Assembly: GCA_036785705.1 (NCBI GenBank)
Contig: JAWUZG010000001.1
Location: forward strand, 4,712,001-4,776,000
Length of the DNA: 64,000 nt
Direction: 5' to 3'
Origin: Acanthornis magna
Lineage: Eukaryota; Chordata; Aves; Passeriformes; Acanthizidae
In this document: one piece after another, positions 1 to 12,200 of the stretch
Numbering within the stretch: the first letter of the stretch is position 1
Layout: every line of letters begins with the position of its first letter
Program-made: the position numbers and the translations under genes
Notes under the pieces: generated by a model
Databases searched by the model: none
Told to the model about the DNA's origin: nothing
Seen by the model: only the letters and a program-made list of their open reading frames with translations

Positions 1-73
1 TTGCTTTAACCCCTAGGTGAATGGTTTTCTGCTGTTTCATAACTGCTCTTTAATGGATGCCTCTCCTTTGCAG

Positions 74-247
74 GACCACTCTGCCTGCTACAGTGACTGC
101 CTGCTGTCCTATGTCAAGGATAACCAGAGCCTGAATTACAATTTTAGCAACCTCAGCCAGGTGGGCTCATTGATGAGTGGACCCAGCTTCACTTCCCGAG
201 GGACCAAGTTCTTCCACTTCTTTAACATCAGCCTGTGTGGGAATGAG
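74..247 (+). CDS. ELAPOR2: ELAPOR2 exon, luminal region (58 codons)
   Basis: The exon is bounded by a pyrimidine tract plus CAG (ending at 73) and a GTGAGC donor at 248. It enters and leaves in phase 0. It reads DHSACYSDC... to ...FNISLCGNE. It has four N-glycosylation sequons (NQS, NFS, NLS, NIS) and three cysteines, as expected for a secreted or luminal fold. The reading frame runs on into the intron, but the donor fits the next exon's phase. It is the first exon visible; upstream exons are off the window. Confidence 0.9.
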
Positions 248-3200
248 GTGAGCTCAGCTGGTGTTGAGGGTTGGGAGGATGAACCAATCTGTTGCCTGTG
301 TTGATGCTCTGGGGTCACACTGAGGCATGACAAGGACTCCCTTTTAGCTGAGTTGTCACCAATACTGTGCAAACACTTCCCTTTGGATCTTGTTTTGCAG
401 TGCAAGAGAACTTTTGAGCAGCCCAGTGATTTTCCAGAGCAGAGGTGACAGAGTTTTAGGCCATAAATAATGCTCTGAAGAAAATCGCTATCCCATTCCT
501 GCCTTTTCTTAGTTCTTGTGCATTTTAGTCACTTGAATGAGAACCCTGACCTTTGTGTGTTGCCGCCAAGGAGCTCAAGTGAAGGGTCTGAGTATTTCAG
601 CTGGCAGCTTCTGTCTTTATGTGTCCCTCATGACTTTAGTGGAGATGTTGTATGCAGAGGCCCTGGTCATTTGGTCACCTTGCTGTCTGCCAGTGGCCAA
701 AATGCCCAGTGCTGACTTTGCAGCCTTGGAAAGTGGTGGAAAAATGTGTTTAGTCTGTGAGTCAAACAAGCTGTGCCACAGAGTTAAGATTTCTCAGTCT
801 GGGGCTTGGACTGAACCAGTGCATATTGTCACACACATAAATTGGCCTTTCAGAGCAGTACCAGTGCTGTGCTTTGTCCCATGAAAGCCAGCAAGTGTAG
901 TGTACAATAATGTTCAGCCCTGTAAAGTTCTGAAGTCTTTTTCCCATGTACCAAAGGATTTGCATGAGTTGAGACAAATGAGTAGTCATATTTTTTACAG
1001 CATTTTTCTGTTCAACTACCACTTGGATTAGAGCTGCTGACAACTAGATCCACAGAGGTACAAACATGCTCGCTCCCCTGTGGATCTGGTCTTCACTTTT
1101 CCAAACTACTACAATGGTACTACAGTACAACCAACCATATGATCAGGTGGTGAGTGCTTGACACTTTGTCAGGAAAATGAATCTGGTGATTTGTCTTTCA
1201 TTGCTGTTACTCTGATTCTAGCACTGATGTTGACTTGTGATATTAAAGCAGTCTTGTAGGCTATACATCTGTTTCAAAATGTCACGTATTATTTGTTCTT
1301 TGAAAATATTTTGTCTGGATTAAATCCCAAATAAAGAGGTATTCTACAGTATATTATTTAAAGGCAAGGGAAATAGGGTTTTCCTTTGCAAGCCGTTTTA
1401 CTATGCTCTGCAAGTAAACACTGTGCTGTCAAGATAAACAAAGAGGAGTGCTCCACAGCACAGATCTCTGATAAGACACCTGCCAGAGGTGACATTGTAT
1501 TTCTGAGTCTGTACAAGGCTTTAATCGGAGCCTTGACAATGGCACAGTTCGTTGTGGTTTGTCCCTCTTATGACAGACACATAGAGACATCAAGTTGTTA
1601 CAAGGCCAAGTAATGAATCTCATCCAGTTTGCAATCAGGAAATTTGCAATCTCTCCCTTCCCAAACTTTTTCACGTCTTATCAACAACCAACAGCTTCTC
1701 CCTTTTTTCCTGATTGTCTGCAGGGGAAGAAGATGGCAATTTGCACTGACAATATCACAGATGTCACTCTGAAGGACATGGTTGCAGAATCAGAAGATTT
1801 TTCCAATTTTGTGGGAGCTTTTGTCTGTCAGTCCACCATTATCCCGTCAGACAGCAAGGGTTTCCGAACAGCGCTGGCTCTGCAGTCCAACAGCCTTGCT
1901 GACAGGTTCTTAGGTACATGCTTTGTCTTCTGCTTGTTGTTTTTGTGGATGCACTCTTGTGTATTTGGGGCCGCAGAGTAAACCCTTCTTGGCTCAGCAG
2001 CTGCATTTCAGCACAAAAATTTGGAGTGTCATTAAGAAGCACTGGTTTTCTTTTGTGTTCTGAACTCGCCTCCCCCAGGGCAAGACCACTGACTGTGGCA
2101 GTCACATCAGTCCAAGTGTTTCTGCCCATGCCGAGATCCCACTTGGGCAATTTCAGGAGAAGAAACTGGTATGTGGACATAATTAGACAAGGAATCAGGA
2201 GGCTTAGGGCAGCACGTGTCCATGCACATCATTAATCCTTACATTGGTCCAGCTCCCAAGTTCTCAGATTCTGAGGCCAGATTAGACAATGAAGTCATTT
2301 AGTCTGCTCACCTATCCATTACAGGCACTGAGTGTTTGTACTTTCTCCGTGGCACTGAGCCCAGAAACTCATGTTTGACAAAAGCACATCTTTGGAAGAG
2401 CATTCAACCTGGACTTTTATGATTGCTGGAAATAAAAGCTTTGCCACAGTCACTGGTATTTTTTTTTCCACTGGACAAACACCATCTCTGTGTTTGGTTT
2501 TAAAGCAGTTGTTTCCTATGTGAATTTCCCTGATTTCGGTTTTCAGCTCTTGCTTTTTGTTAGTCTTTTTCCATATCACACCCGCATTTTCCTTCTTGAA
2601 GAAATATTTTGTGTGCTGGCATCATCACACTCTTCCCAGTCTGCTTCTGATAAACTAAGTAGACCAAGTTCTTCTAAGTACCTTATTACCATGTATTTAT
2701 CTTGAGCATCCAAATAATTTTTGAGGCTCTTTCTACAGCTTCTGTAACTTTTTATATTTTTTAAAAGCATAGAATGGAATAGTATTCCAGTATTTGATTT
2801 GCTATAATGGCAATAAAAATCACGTCCTTTTTTGGAATCCCTGTGCCCTTCTTTCTCCAAACTCATGAGATTTCATGTTAGCTTCTTGGATCTGATGTCC
2901 ACTCTGGGTGTTTTTTCAAAGTTACAGTTTCCAAGGGAAAATCTCTCCTTATTAAGACTGGCCTTTATTTCTTACTGCACTTGTCTTATATTTAGTTTGT
3001 TTGGGACCATTTTCCCAAGTGAACCAAGCAACCAAGTTGCTCTGTATTTTATTTTTAGTCCTCCTAATCTTTGTCTCATCTAAACACTTTACCAGCATGG
3101 ATTATACAGTTACTTGCAGATCCCTGATGTTAATCTTTCATTTTCACACTTCAATATTGACGCCTAGAGAAGCCTGGAGACATCCCACGTTAGATGACAA

Positions 3201-6200
3201 TTTCCCATGGCCAGATAATTTTATAATGACTTGGCTAAATAGTTTTTAATGCAGAGTGTGTGCTTAATTGGTAGTATACTGCTAACTTTTTAATTAGAAT
3301 CTCATGTGGTAATTAGTGAAATACTTGATAAATTTACATAACTTTCTTTAGCAAGCAAATTCATCAGCACTGAAGAAATTAGATCAGATTTGTTCAGCAA
3401 GAGAGGTTCTCCATAAATTCATGTTGACTTTCACTCGTGTATCTGTCCCTGAACTGAAAGCCTTTTTCCATCACCATTATTTTGTCTCATCATGAGAGCC
3501 ACATGGTAATTTGAGTCACCATATCCCCTCTCCATGACATATCCCCTCTTTTGACAATTCACTGTCATCAAAAGCTCTGTTAAAGATCACTCTTAGGTAT
3601 GGGTTTGCTCTTTCACAAACATTCATGCCAGTAGATGCCAATATTGTCTCCTGCCACTGGAAGAATGAGGGCAGTCATTGTCTTGAAAAGCAAGGAGATA
3701 GTCCTGATCTTTTCCTAATACAAGAAAGATATTAATCTCTTCTGATGCCTTTCTTTATCTCAATTGCTAAATTTTCAAATGGTTGAAGTTTGCCTTTCCT
3801 AACGTAAGAACGATGTGGACCTGCTGAAGTGAGTCCAGAGGAGGCCAAAAGATGGTCAGAGGGTTGGATCCCACCTCCTGTGGAGACAGCTGAGAGAGCT
3901 GGGGTTGTTCAGCCTGCTGAAGAGAAGGCTTCAAGGAGATTTTAGAGGATCTTCAGTACCTAAAGGGGCTACAAGAGAGCTGGAGAGGGAATTTTTACAA
4001 GGGCGTGTAGTCACAGAACAACGGGGAATGGCTTCAGACTGGAAAAGGGGAGGTTTAGATTAGATACTAGGGAGAGATTCTTCACTATGGGGCTGGTGAG
4101 ACACTGGCACAGGATGCCCACAGAAACTGTGGCTGCCCCGTCCCAGGAAGTGTTCAAGAACAGATTGGACAGGGATTTGAATAGCCTGGTCTAGTGAAAA
4201 GTGTTCCCTGCCCATGGCAGGAGGTTTGGAACAAGATGACCTTTCAGGTCCCTTCCAACCCAAACCATTCTATGAGTCTGTGATTCTATGAACTGTTTCA
4301 AGAACAAGTGGAAAACTTCTTTTCTTCAGTCTTTCCACCAGTTTCTGGCCTCTATCACTTTTTCTTGTTGTTCTAGCAATTCTGAACTCCCTAGAAGGAT
4401 GCAGCCCCATTTGTACAGCTCCCTCTTCCAAAATATTGCAGTGGAGCACCAATATTTTCTGTCTTCTTTGGTTCGTGCAGTTGGAAGAATCTCTAAGAAC
4501 TTTGCTTACTTGAACTTTCCTCCTTTTCAGCTTTTGCCCAAAATCCATGTAGTTCACACACCAGTCTCTCATTTGTTCCAAAATGTGCCATCAAGGCTTG
4601 GCTACGATTCCATAATCCTTCTGAGTCTTGTTTTTTCACCTCCCACAGTACTGCAGATTGCTCAGGTCATTACATGGTTATGATGTGTGAGGGTTGTACA
4701 TTCAAGGCATATTCTCTGAGTGGTTGCATCAGATATCTTAAGCAGTTCTTTGCCAGCCTAAATTATTTTATGTTTCTTTAATATCCAGTGATTGCTTTAA
4801 ATTAATATAAAAGAGTAGTAAATGTTTACACTGGTGTTTTATTAATTTTCTTTATTTTGCTATGTCTACATGAGGAAATCAGACTGTATGAGGAACATAT
4901 ATATCTTCAAAGTTTAGTTAGAAAAAAGTGTGTAATGAATAGTAATGTCATTAAATGCTATTAAGTGAGATTCACACCTTTCAGACTGAGAAAATATTCC
5001 ACATGAACCCCTCAAAAATCCACTCATAGTTTGCTCCTTTTCTTTTTTTCTCACATTTTAGGAGCTACTGTTGAAACAACACTGGAAAATATCAGCATCA
5101 AGACAGATATGTTTCCTCCCTCCCCAAGCAAAATACCGGATGTGCATTTCTATTACAAGTAGGTAAAAAAATGCTGCTTATTACTCTGTCAAATGTGTTC
5201 ATTTGTTTAAAGGAAAGTAAAACTGTGAGGGGGAAACTGTAACCCACCTTTGGTTTTTACCACTTTAATCAGTGTCTGCATGATATTGACTGGCATGTTG
5301 AAGATCATCCTATAAAATCAGCAAACCCTCTTTACTCAAATCAAAATTATACTTGATCTGTAGGAAGTGATACCAGAGCTTAGATTCATCCAGATGCCGC
5401 TTTCAGTGTCCTGTTACTTTTCATATTTTCTCATATATGACTTTGAAATGTCCACTTCTGGTTGCATATTTTCTTTCACTTTTATTTGCATTTATTTTGA
5501 TGCTACAAAAAAATAACTAATCAAGATTGAAAGTAATTTTTTCAACATGCGCAGATTCTAGTATGCTTTTCCTATTCTTCATTCTTCTCCATAAAAAGAA
5601 TGCCTCAGCTAGGGTAGGAAGTAGCTCAAAGATCAGCTCAGTTCAGATGTCTACATGCTGATTTTCATTTCAGCTGTGTTTCTAAGCTGGGACTTAATTG
5701 AATATAGGACTTTGGATATCAGCACTTTATGCTTATGTGAATACTTAAATTATGTGTCTGATTCTGCAAACTGAACCCCACACCAGTGACCCTGCTTTGA
5801 GCATATTATGAACTTGGCTTACAATGTCTATTCTGCTGGAATAAGATTTTTTTTAATCTCCTTTGCCCTGTGCTATTTCAGGACAGTCTGGGTCTCAGGT
5901 TGTTAGGAATCAGCCATCATAAACTCTCCAGCAGAGTAACATACAAACCACAGCATCTATGAGTCTCCTTTTCACTCATTCTGTTGTTTTGAGGGAAAGT
6001 TTACTCCTTGACTCACCAGATTTCAAACTAGCAAGAAAGCCATTGAAGCCTCCCAAGTGGCATCTCAGAGCACTTTGAGATTTAAATAAATTGCTGGGGC
6101 CTGCTCTGATTCTGTTGTTGCTTTTTTTCTTTCCAACTGGCAAAGTCAAAAGCGCTGTGGTAAAGGCTATTTCGTTAGTATTGCAGCTGCATGGATGGGT

Positions 6201-9200
6201 AGAGAGCTATGAAAGAGCAGTAGCTATTTAATGGAGTAGAAATATGTTACTTTTCTCCTCTTGTTTGACATCAGGTCTTCAACAGTGACCACATCCTGTG
6301 AAAGTGGCCGCGCGACTGTTGTGACAATGAGATGCAACCCCAACAAACCAGACCAAGGAGAGCTTTCTGTGCCCAGGTATTTCAGTCCTTGTGTCCTAGT
6401 AATGCCAAAAAACCTTTGCTCCTCAGGCAGTCTCTATGAAACTCTGAAAAATATAATTTTATACTTAATAGCAAGGAGCGCTCTCTCCATCAACAGTCAT
6501 GCAGGAGGTCTCACTTGTGTCTCCCAGGTGTCCTTCACTGCCCAGCAGTTCAGCAAATCTGTGTTTAGGCTGTCTGAGGCTGTTCTGAGTGTAAAGGCAA
6601 AAGAAAATGCAGTGAGATTTTCTTGTCTTCACTTCTTTATTTCTGTTCCTTATTTTAAACTTTGGCCTCCTGATTAGAACTGTCTAGTTGGGGCTTTGAG
6701 AGGTGGTTCTCCTTCCTTGATATACAACAGTGGTTCTGGACAAATTTTGTTTTTTTGGAAAAGAGCAGCCTGTTCTAGGAACTTTGAAATCTACTATTGT
6801 AATGCTTGTGTGAGCCCTGACTGTCTATTTTATGTTTGGGATATATTTATTTATGTGTTTCATCACTGTATCCTGGCTGCCTTGTACCAGTTGTGTTTGA
6901 TTTGCCTGACTTTTTTTCCTCTACAGTCTGATTTGAGGGACTTTTAAAAGCTTCTTTCTTCCAAAATCCTGTTTATGCCTGCATAAACATAACTTAAAGC
7001 ATAAGCATAACTGAAAAATTATGAAGAAAAAAACAGTTAAAGAATCAACTCTATTACTCTCTAGCAACACCCTGTGATTCTTCAGAAGTTCCCCTCAACT
7101 CTGATAACCCTCTTCTTTTGTTAAATTCTCCAGTTGTTCTTCCAGTGCCACATGTCAAACATGATGTGAGCTGTAATAAATCACCATTAGAGAGGGAGGA
7201 ACAGCCTTCCTTGCCTTTAAAAGTGTGAGCATGGGCAGAAATGGCACACAGCTGACACACATACCTTATCTCAGTTCCTGTTGACTTCTCCTTTCCTATC
7301 CCCTTTTGATTAGCTCAGCAGTCAGCTGTTTTCACACAGTGAGGTATCAGATATATGTCAAAAATAATAATAATGTGACTCCTTGATCCTCCAGGTGTGG
7401 TGTTTAGCATCACATGAAGCTACAGTATAAGATTAAAGCAGTTGAGGAGAAAGGTCTGTCAGTGTTCTTGCCATGTATGTCAAAAAAATGCTCCATAATT
7501 CAGAGAGCAATGTACCTGGTGTCAGGTATTCAAATCTGGATAAGTCAGAATGGACTTCTAGGGCTGGGGATTTTTCAGTGCTTCAGATCAGGATATCAGG
7601 TTTCCAAATTTTATAGAACAACACAACTTTAAATCCATTTCTTTCTGCATGAGTATGACCAAACTTCTTGCATGGACTTTTGGCCATCGCTGCTGTTAAA
7701 CCAGATGTGATTGTCAGTAACAAAAGCTGCGTGACTGTCCTGTCACTGCCGGTACAACTTTCTTCTGCAGGCTGAATACAAAACAGGCCATTAGTTTTTC
7801 TGAGAGTAAGAGAAGCTGTTATCTCTTCATTAACTGGTGAACATCCTTCTAGTAATTAGCCATGACAGGACAAGTCCATTCCATATGGACTAAATCACCC
7901 AGACATCATTAGAACAGCGGCAGGAATCAGATAGGAGCATTCCTGTGGAACAGCCACCTTGTGCAGGAGAGCAGTGATGGAGGTGTGTGCTGGGCTAGCC
8001 TGTGCTGCTGAAACACTGGTGTAGTTCTGCTCCTCTCCTCTCTGAGAATAACTGAATTGTTATTTTAGATCTTTGACAGCTCAACACCTGTTTTCACTTG
8101 AGGGAGCATTTTACAAACTGGGAAAAATTCTTCCCCCAGATTCTTCCATCTGCCGCCTTGATGGATGTTTACCCGTTTCTTGTACTTCCCATTCCCAATC
8201 TTCAGCAGCAGAACGTGGATGAGGATGCAGCCCCCAGTGTGTTTCTTTCCTAAGTGATAACTGAGCTCTGCTCTCCTTGCAGCTCCTGCCCCGCGGGCAC
8301 CTGCGATGGATGCACTTTCTACTTTGTCTGGGAAAGTGCAGAAGCTTGTCCTCTCTGCACGGAGCAAGACTACCATGAGATTGAGGGGGCCTGCAAAAAA
8401 GGATTTCAGGTACAGGACCCGCGTCTCTGAGTCAAATGGGCTCACTTGGGTATAACTTGGACTCATGTTGAAATATGGTGTGCAAACCGATAGTAAGGAC
8501 GGGTAGGGTTGGAAGACCTCAAGCTCTGAGCTGGCTTGGATGCAAGCCAAGGCAGGAGCTGTGTTGAGACTCAGGAATGTTTGTGCCAATGGCACTTTGG
8601 TTCCTGGAGGAGGGCTGGCTTGTGCTGACCAACTGCGTGAGTAAGAATGTGAACTCTCAATGCATTCATCCGTGAAGGCAAGTTATTGGTGAGAGATGGA
8701 GAGCCCAAAGGACTTCAGTTCTTTAATAGCCATAAACATCAGGGGCAGGCTAGGAAAGGTTTCCAAATGTCTGTTCATCAATTCATCCTACTTGCATTGT
8801 TTTTGCTGCTGCCTTCTCTAGCCAAATATTAGGAAGTCCTTCCACAGTTCAAACTGCTGTGTTGATCAACAGCTCCGGTGCAGGCACAGCTCACTCCCAA
8901 GAGCTGTCTAACCCATATTGTGTCCCATGGAGAGCTGTACCGAAGAGAAAATCCTTTTGCCATGCCTCAATGTGCAGGCACAAGCAAGGAGATGACTGAT
9001 TAGACCATATGACCTCATCTAGAGTCTGAAAACCTGAAGGATGTGTTTTGGTTTGCCTTCATCAAAAAGTTATCTAACCTTTCCATCTCAGAATTGCTTG
9101 TTTTCTGCAACTCTGTATAGTTCTCTTTTTTCCTACAAGCAGCTCACTATTTGGTGTTTTCTGTTTTCTCTTTGAAAGGAAACCTTGTATGTATGGAATG

Positions 9201-12200
9201 AGCCAAAGCATTGCATCAAAGGAGTTCCCTTGCCAGAAAAAAGGACCAGCACTTGTGAAACTGTGGATTTTTGGCTTAAAGTTGGAGCTGGTGTTGGTGC
9301 TTTCACAGCTGTTCTGCTCATAGCCTTGACTTGCTATTTTTGGAAGAAGAACCAGAAGTGAGTACTGCAAATTGTGTTCTGTATATAAAAGCTAGCTAAA
9401 AGCTTGATGGAGTGAACAGAAAGACTTTTCCTGGATCTGTCCTTAAGACAGTGTTGGATCAATCCATTTATACACAAAGGTGATGCTTCTTCTGCCAGTA
9501 GTGGCTGTGAAAAATTCTGGTGAGGAGAGTATAGAAGATCCACAGTAATTTGTTATGGCATAATTTGCCAATAAGAACTGTCTTTTTAACCCTTGAGAGT
9601 TTGAAATTGACTTGAGATTCTGAAGCAACATGACTTTCTCAAGGTCTGAAGACGAGAAGGATACCTTTAGTCTGTTTAGTCCCTTTCAGCTGGGTTAAAA
9701 TAAGGCTCTTGAACATATATTGCTTAGTTCTATTTTGTTTGTTGCTCCAACCAGCACTTCTTCATGCAGGAAGCTCTCTTGACCTACTTGTGGTGTTTTG
9801 GGAAAACATGGTTCTTTTATGAGGATGGAGTAATTGGAGAGGAAGAGCTTGGTGTATTGTTAATACTGCATTGGTTACATATTTTTAATGATTGAAAAGT
9901 ACCTAATTTCCACCAAATACCTCAGAAGTAACTATGTGGGAGGACTGCAGATAATCTAAATTACAAAAACCCTGAGTATGGGACATTTGTGAAAAAATCT
10001 ATTCCTGTGTGGCTTTATATCTTCAGGCTGGAGTATAAATATTCCAAATTAGTGATGACAACGAACTCAAAAGAGTGTGAACTGCCAGCTGCTGACAGCT
10101 GTGCTATAATGGAAGGAGAAGATAATGAAGAAGAAATAGTATATTCAAATAAGCAGTCACTGCTGGGGAAGCTCAAGTCCTTGGCAACTAAGGTGAGTAG
10201 TAATTACCAATATTAATGCTAAAATAATTATTACCTTTGTTTTTGCTGAATGCGATGAGTCTTTGATGCTGATTTCACAGCAGTGCAGCCTCCCACGCAC
10301 ACCTCATCCAGTCCATAGTGATCTGCTGAAATCCACAGTCTGGATAAAGTTAAGAAATATTATAGGGTTTTGGGTAAATGCTGCTTCCTCCACAGAGAGA
10401 TTTCAGCAGCGTTTTTTATTGCATGGGTGACACCTGAAAAGAGCAGTCAATGGCAGAGAGGACCTCTCTGCCCAGAGTCCTCCTAGGCACATCCAGTGCT
10501 GAGGCAAGCACAGCTATTAGGGATACAAAAAACGAACATTGGCAGCACAGCCAGCAGCCAGCTGCTTGCAGCTCACCTGGGCTGGCTTCATGGCTGACTT
10601 GGGAAACAATTCTGAGTAGAATTCAGCTGAAGAAGAAGCATCAGCTTCAGCCCAGTACAGCAGCCTCCTCCATGTCAGTGGGAAGCAGCTCCAAAAAGCA
10701 TTTTTTTCTGCAGTACATGTGATGTGGATTGGTGCATGTCTGAATTGACAGCACCAAAGTCTTTGGTGTCCTTTGAACATTTCTGAGAGGAGCCACAGAG
10801 GGCTATCGTGGTTGATCCCAAAAGCCCTTTGGTCTTTGTTCCAAATGCCTTGAAGTCTGTGCTGTGGGAAGGGTTGTGTTGTCTTTAAGGGATTCCAGTG
10901 GGGGAATCTGTTATGATCAGGATGAAGGTGAATGACGTTTTCCCTTTCAAACAGTTTTACTGAAGTGAGTTTCTTAGAAAGTTTCTTGAAAGGAAATATC
11001 TTAATAGGAAGGTGTCTCAAAAGATCATAATAAAAATTAATTTTAAAACATCACACTCTAGTTTATTGTCCAGATAATATCTCAGAACATTGAATTTAGA
11101 GATTTTTTTCTTGCATTCCTTTCTTTTTCTTTCTGTGATTGAATGCAATGTAATTAAAACTTGTGTGTTGCCCTTCTTTTCCCCTCTTATTCTCTTCTCT
11201 TCATTCTTTTACTTTTTTTATTAAACTGGTGTCCTCTTGCCACACTCTACCTGCTCCCCAGATACCCTTCCTAGGAGAAGTTGCCATTGCACAGATAATG
11301 TGCAGAACTTTCCCTTGACCACAGCCTGACTATTTGTCCTGCAAAATCAATATTGCTCCTGGTGGAAAGGGGCAGAAATTCAATATTAGTTCTTAATTCA
11401 ATATTGAGAATATTGAAAATGTAAATAAAATCAAATCAAATCACATCAATTTTTCTGGTGATGTTGCAAAAACAGAAGTAAGCTTTGGTAGTTCAGTATT
11501 CAGACAACTTGAATACCTACTTGGAGCTTTTTAGTGTTCCTATATCCACTGTAGCAGCTGCCTGAGTGTTCTCTCCTTTTTCAACAAGCCTGTCAGATAT
11601 TTCTAAGCTTGTTCCTTTTTTTACTGCTAGATAACAATAGCTGTCAAACTCAACTTCCAGTACCTCATTAGCTTACTCAGCTCTGTGTCCTGTATCCCTG
11701 CAGATAACTCAAATTTAATATATATTTATTGAAAACAAATGTTATAGGCATCACTTTTCATTTATGCAAAAGATTAAGTCGTTCATGTCCTGCTACATAT
11801 GCATGTCAAATACAGAAAAAAAATATGGAGGGAAACAGGGGAGGAAAAGGAGAAATGTAAAATGAGAGAGAAAGAAAAATCTGCAGTATCCTAACTATAT
11901 GTTCAAGCTTCAGGCAATGCCATTTCTGCCAGCATGTCACAAAGATATCAGTGGGTTTGAGTACCCAAGGGACTGAGGGCTAGGCCTGTAATATAGAAAA
12001 GGATGACTTATTTTTAACGAGAAGATAGAAGCCAAATAATTACAAACCTGCTTCAGATTGGAGCCTGTTCTAGTTGCATCTCCAGCATAACAACACCAGG
12101 TTCTTCAGAACACAATGTCTGCACTAGACTAGCAAAGGACAATTTCTCCCCTTCTTTCTCACATCTGCACCAGGCTGTCCTGATCTGGGTGAGAGGGTTT

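Larger units (their letters stand above)
1914..5061 (+). other. ELAPOR2 intron carrying two CR1 remnants
   Basis: This 3.1-kb intron holds an old, heavily diverged CR1 in antisense orientation (about 2240-3790) and, almost abutting, a younger CR1 3' end in sense orientation (3803-4291). Nothing recognisable remains in 4292-5061. Confidence 0.8.
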
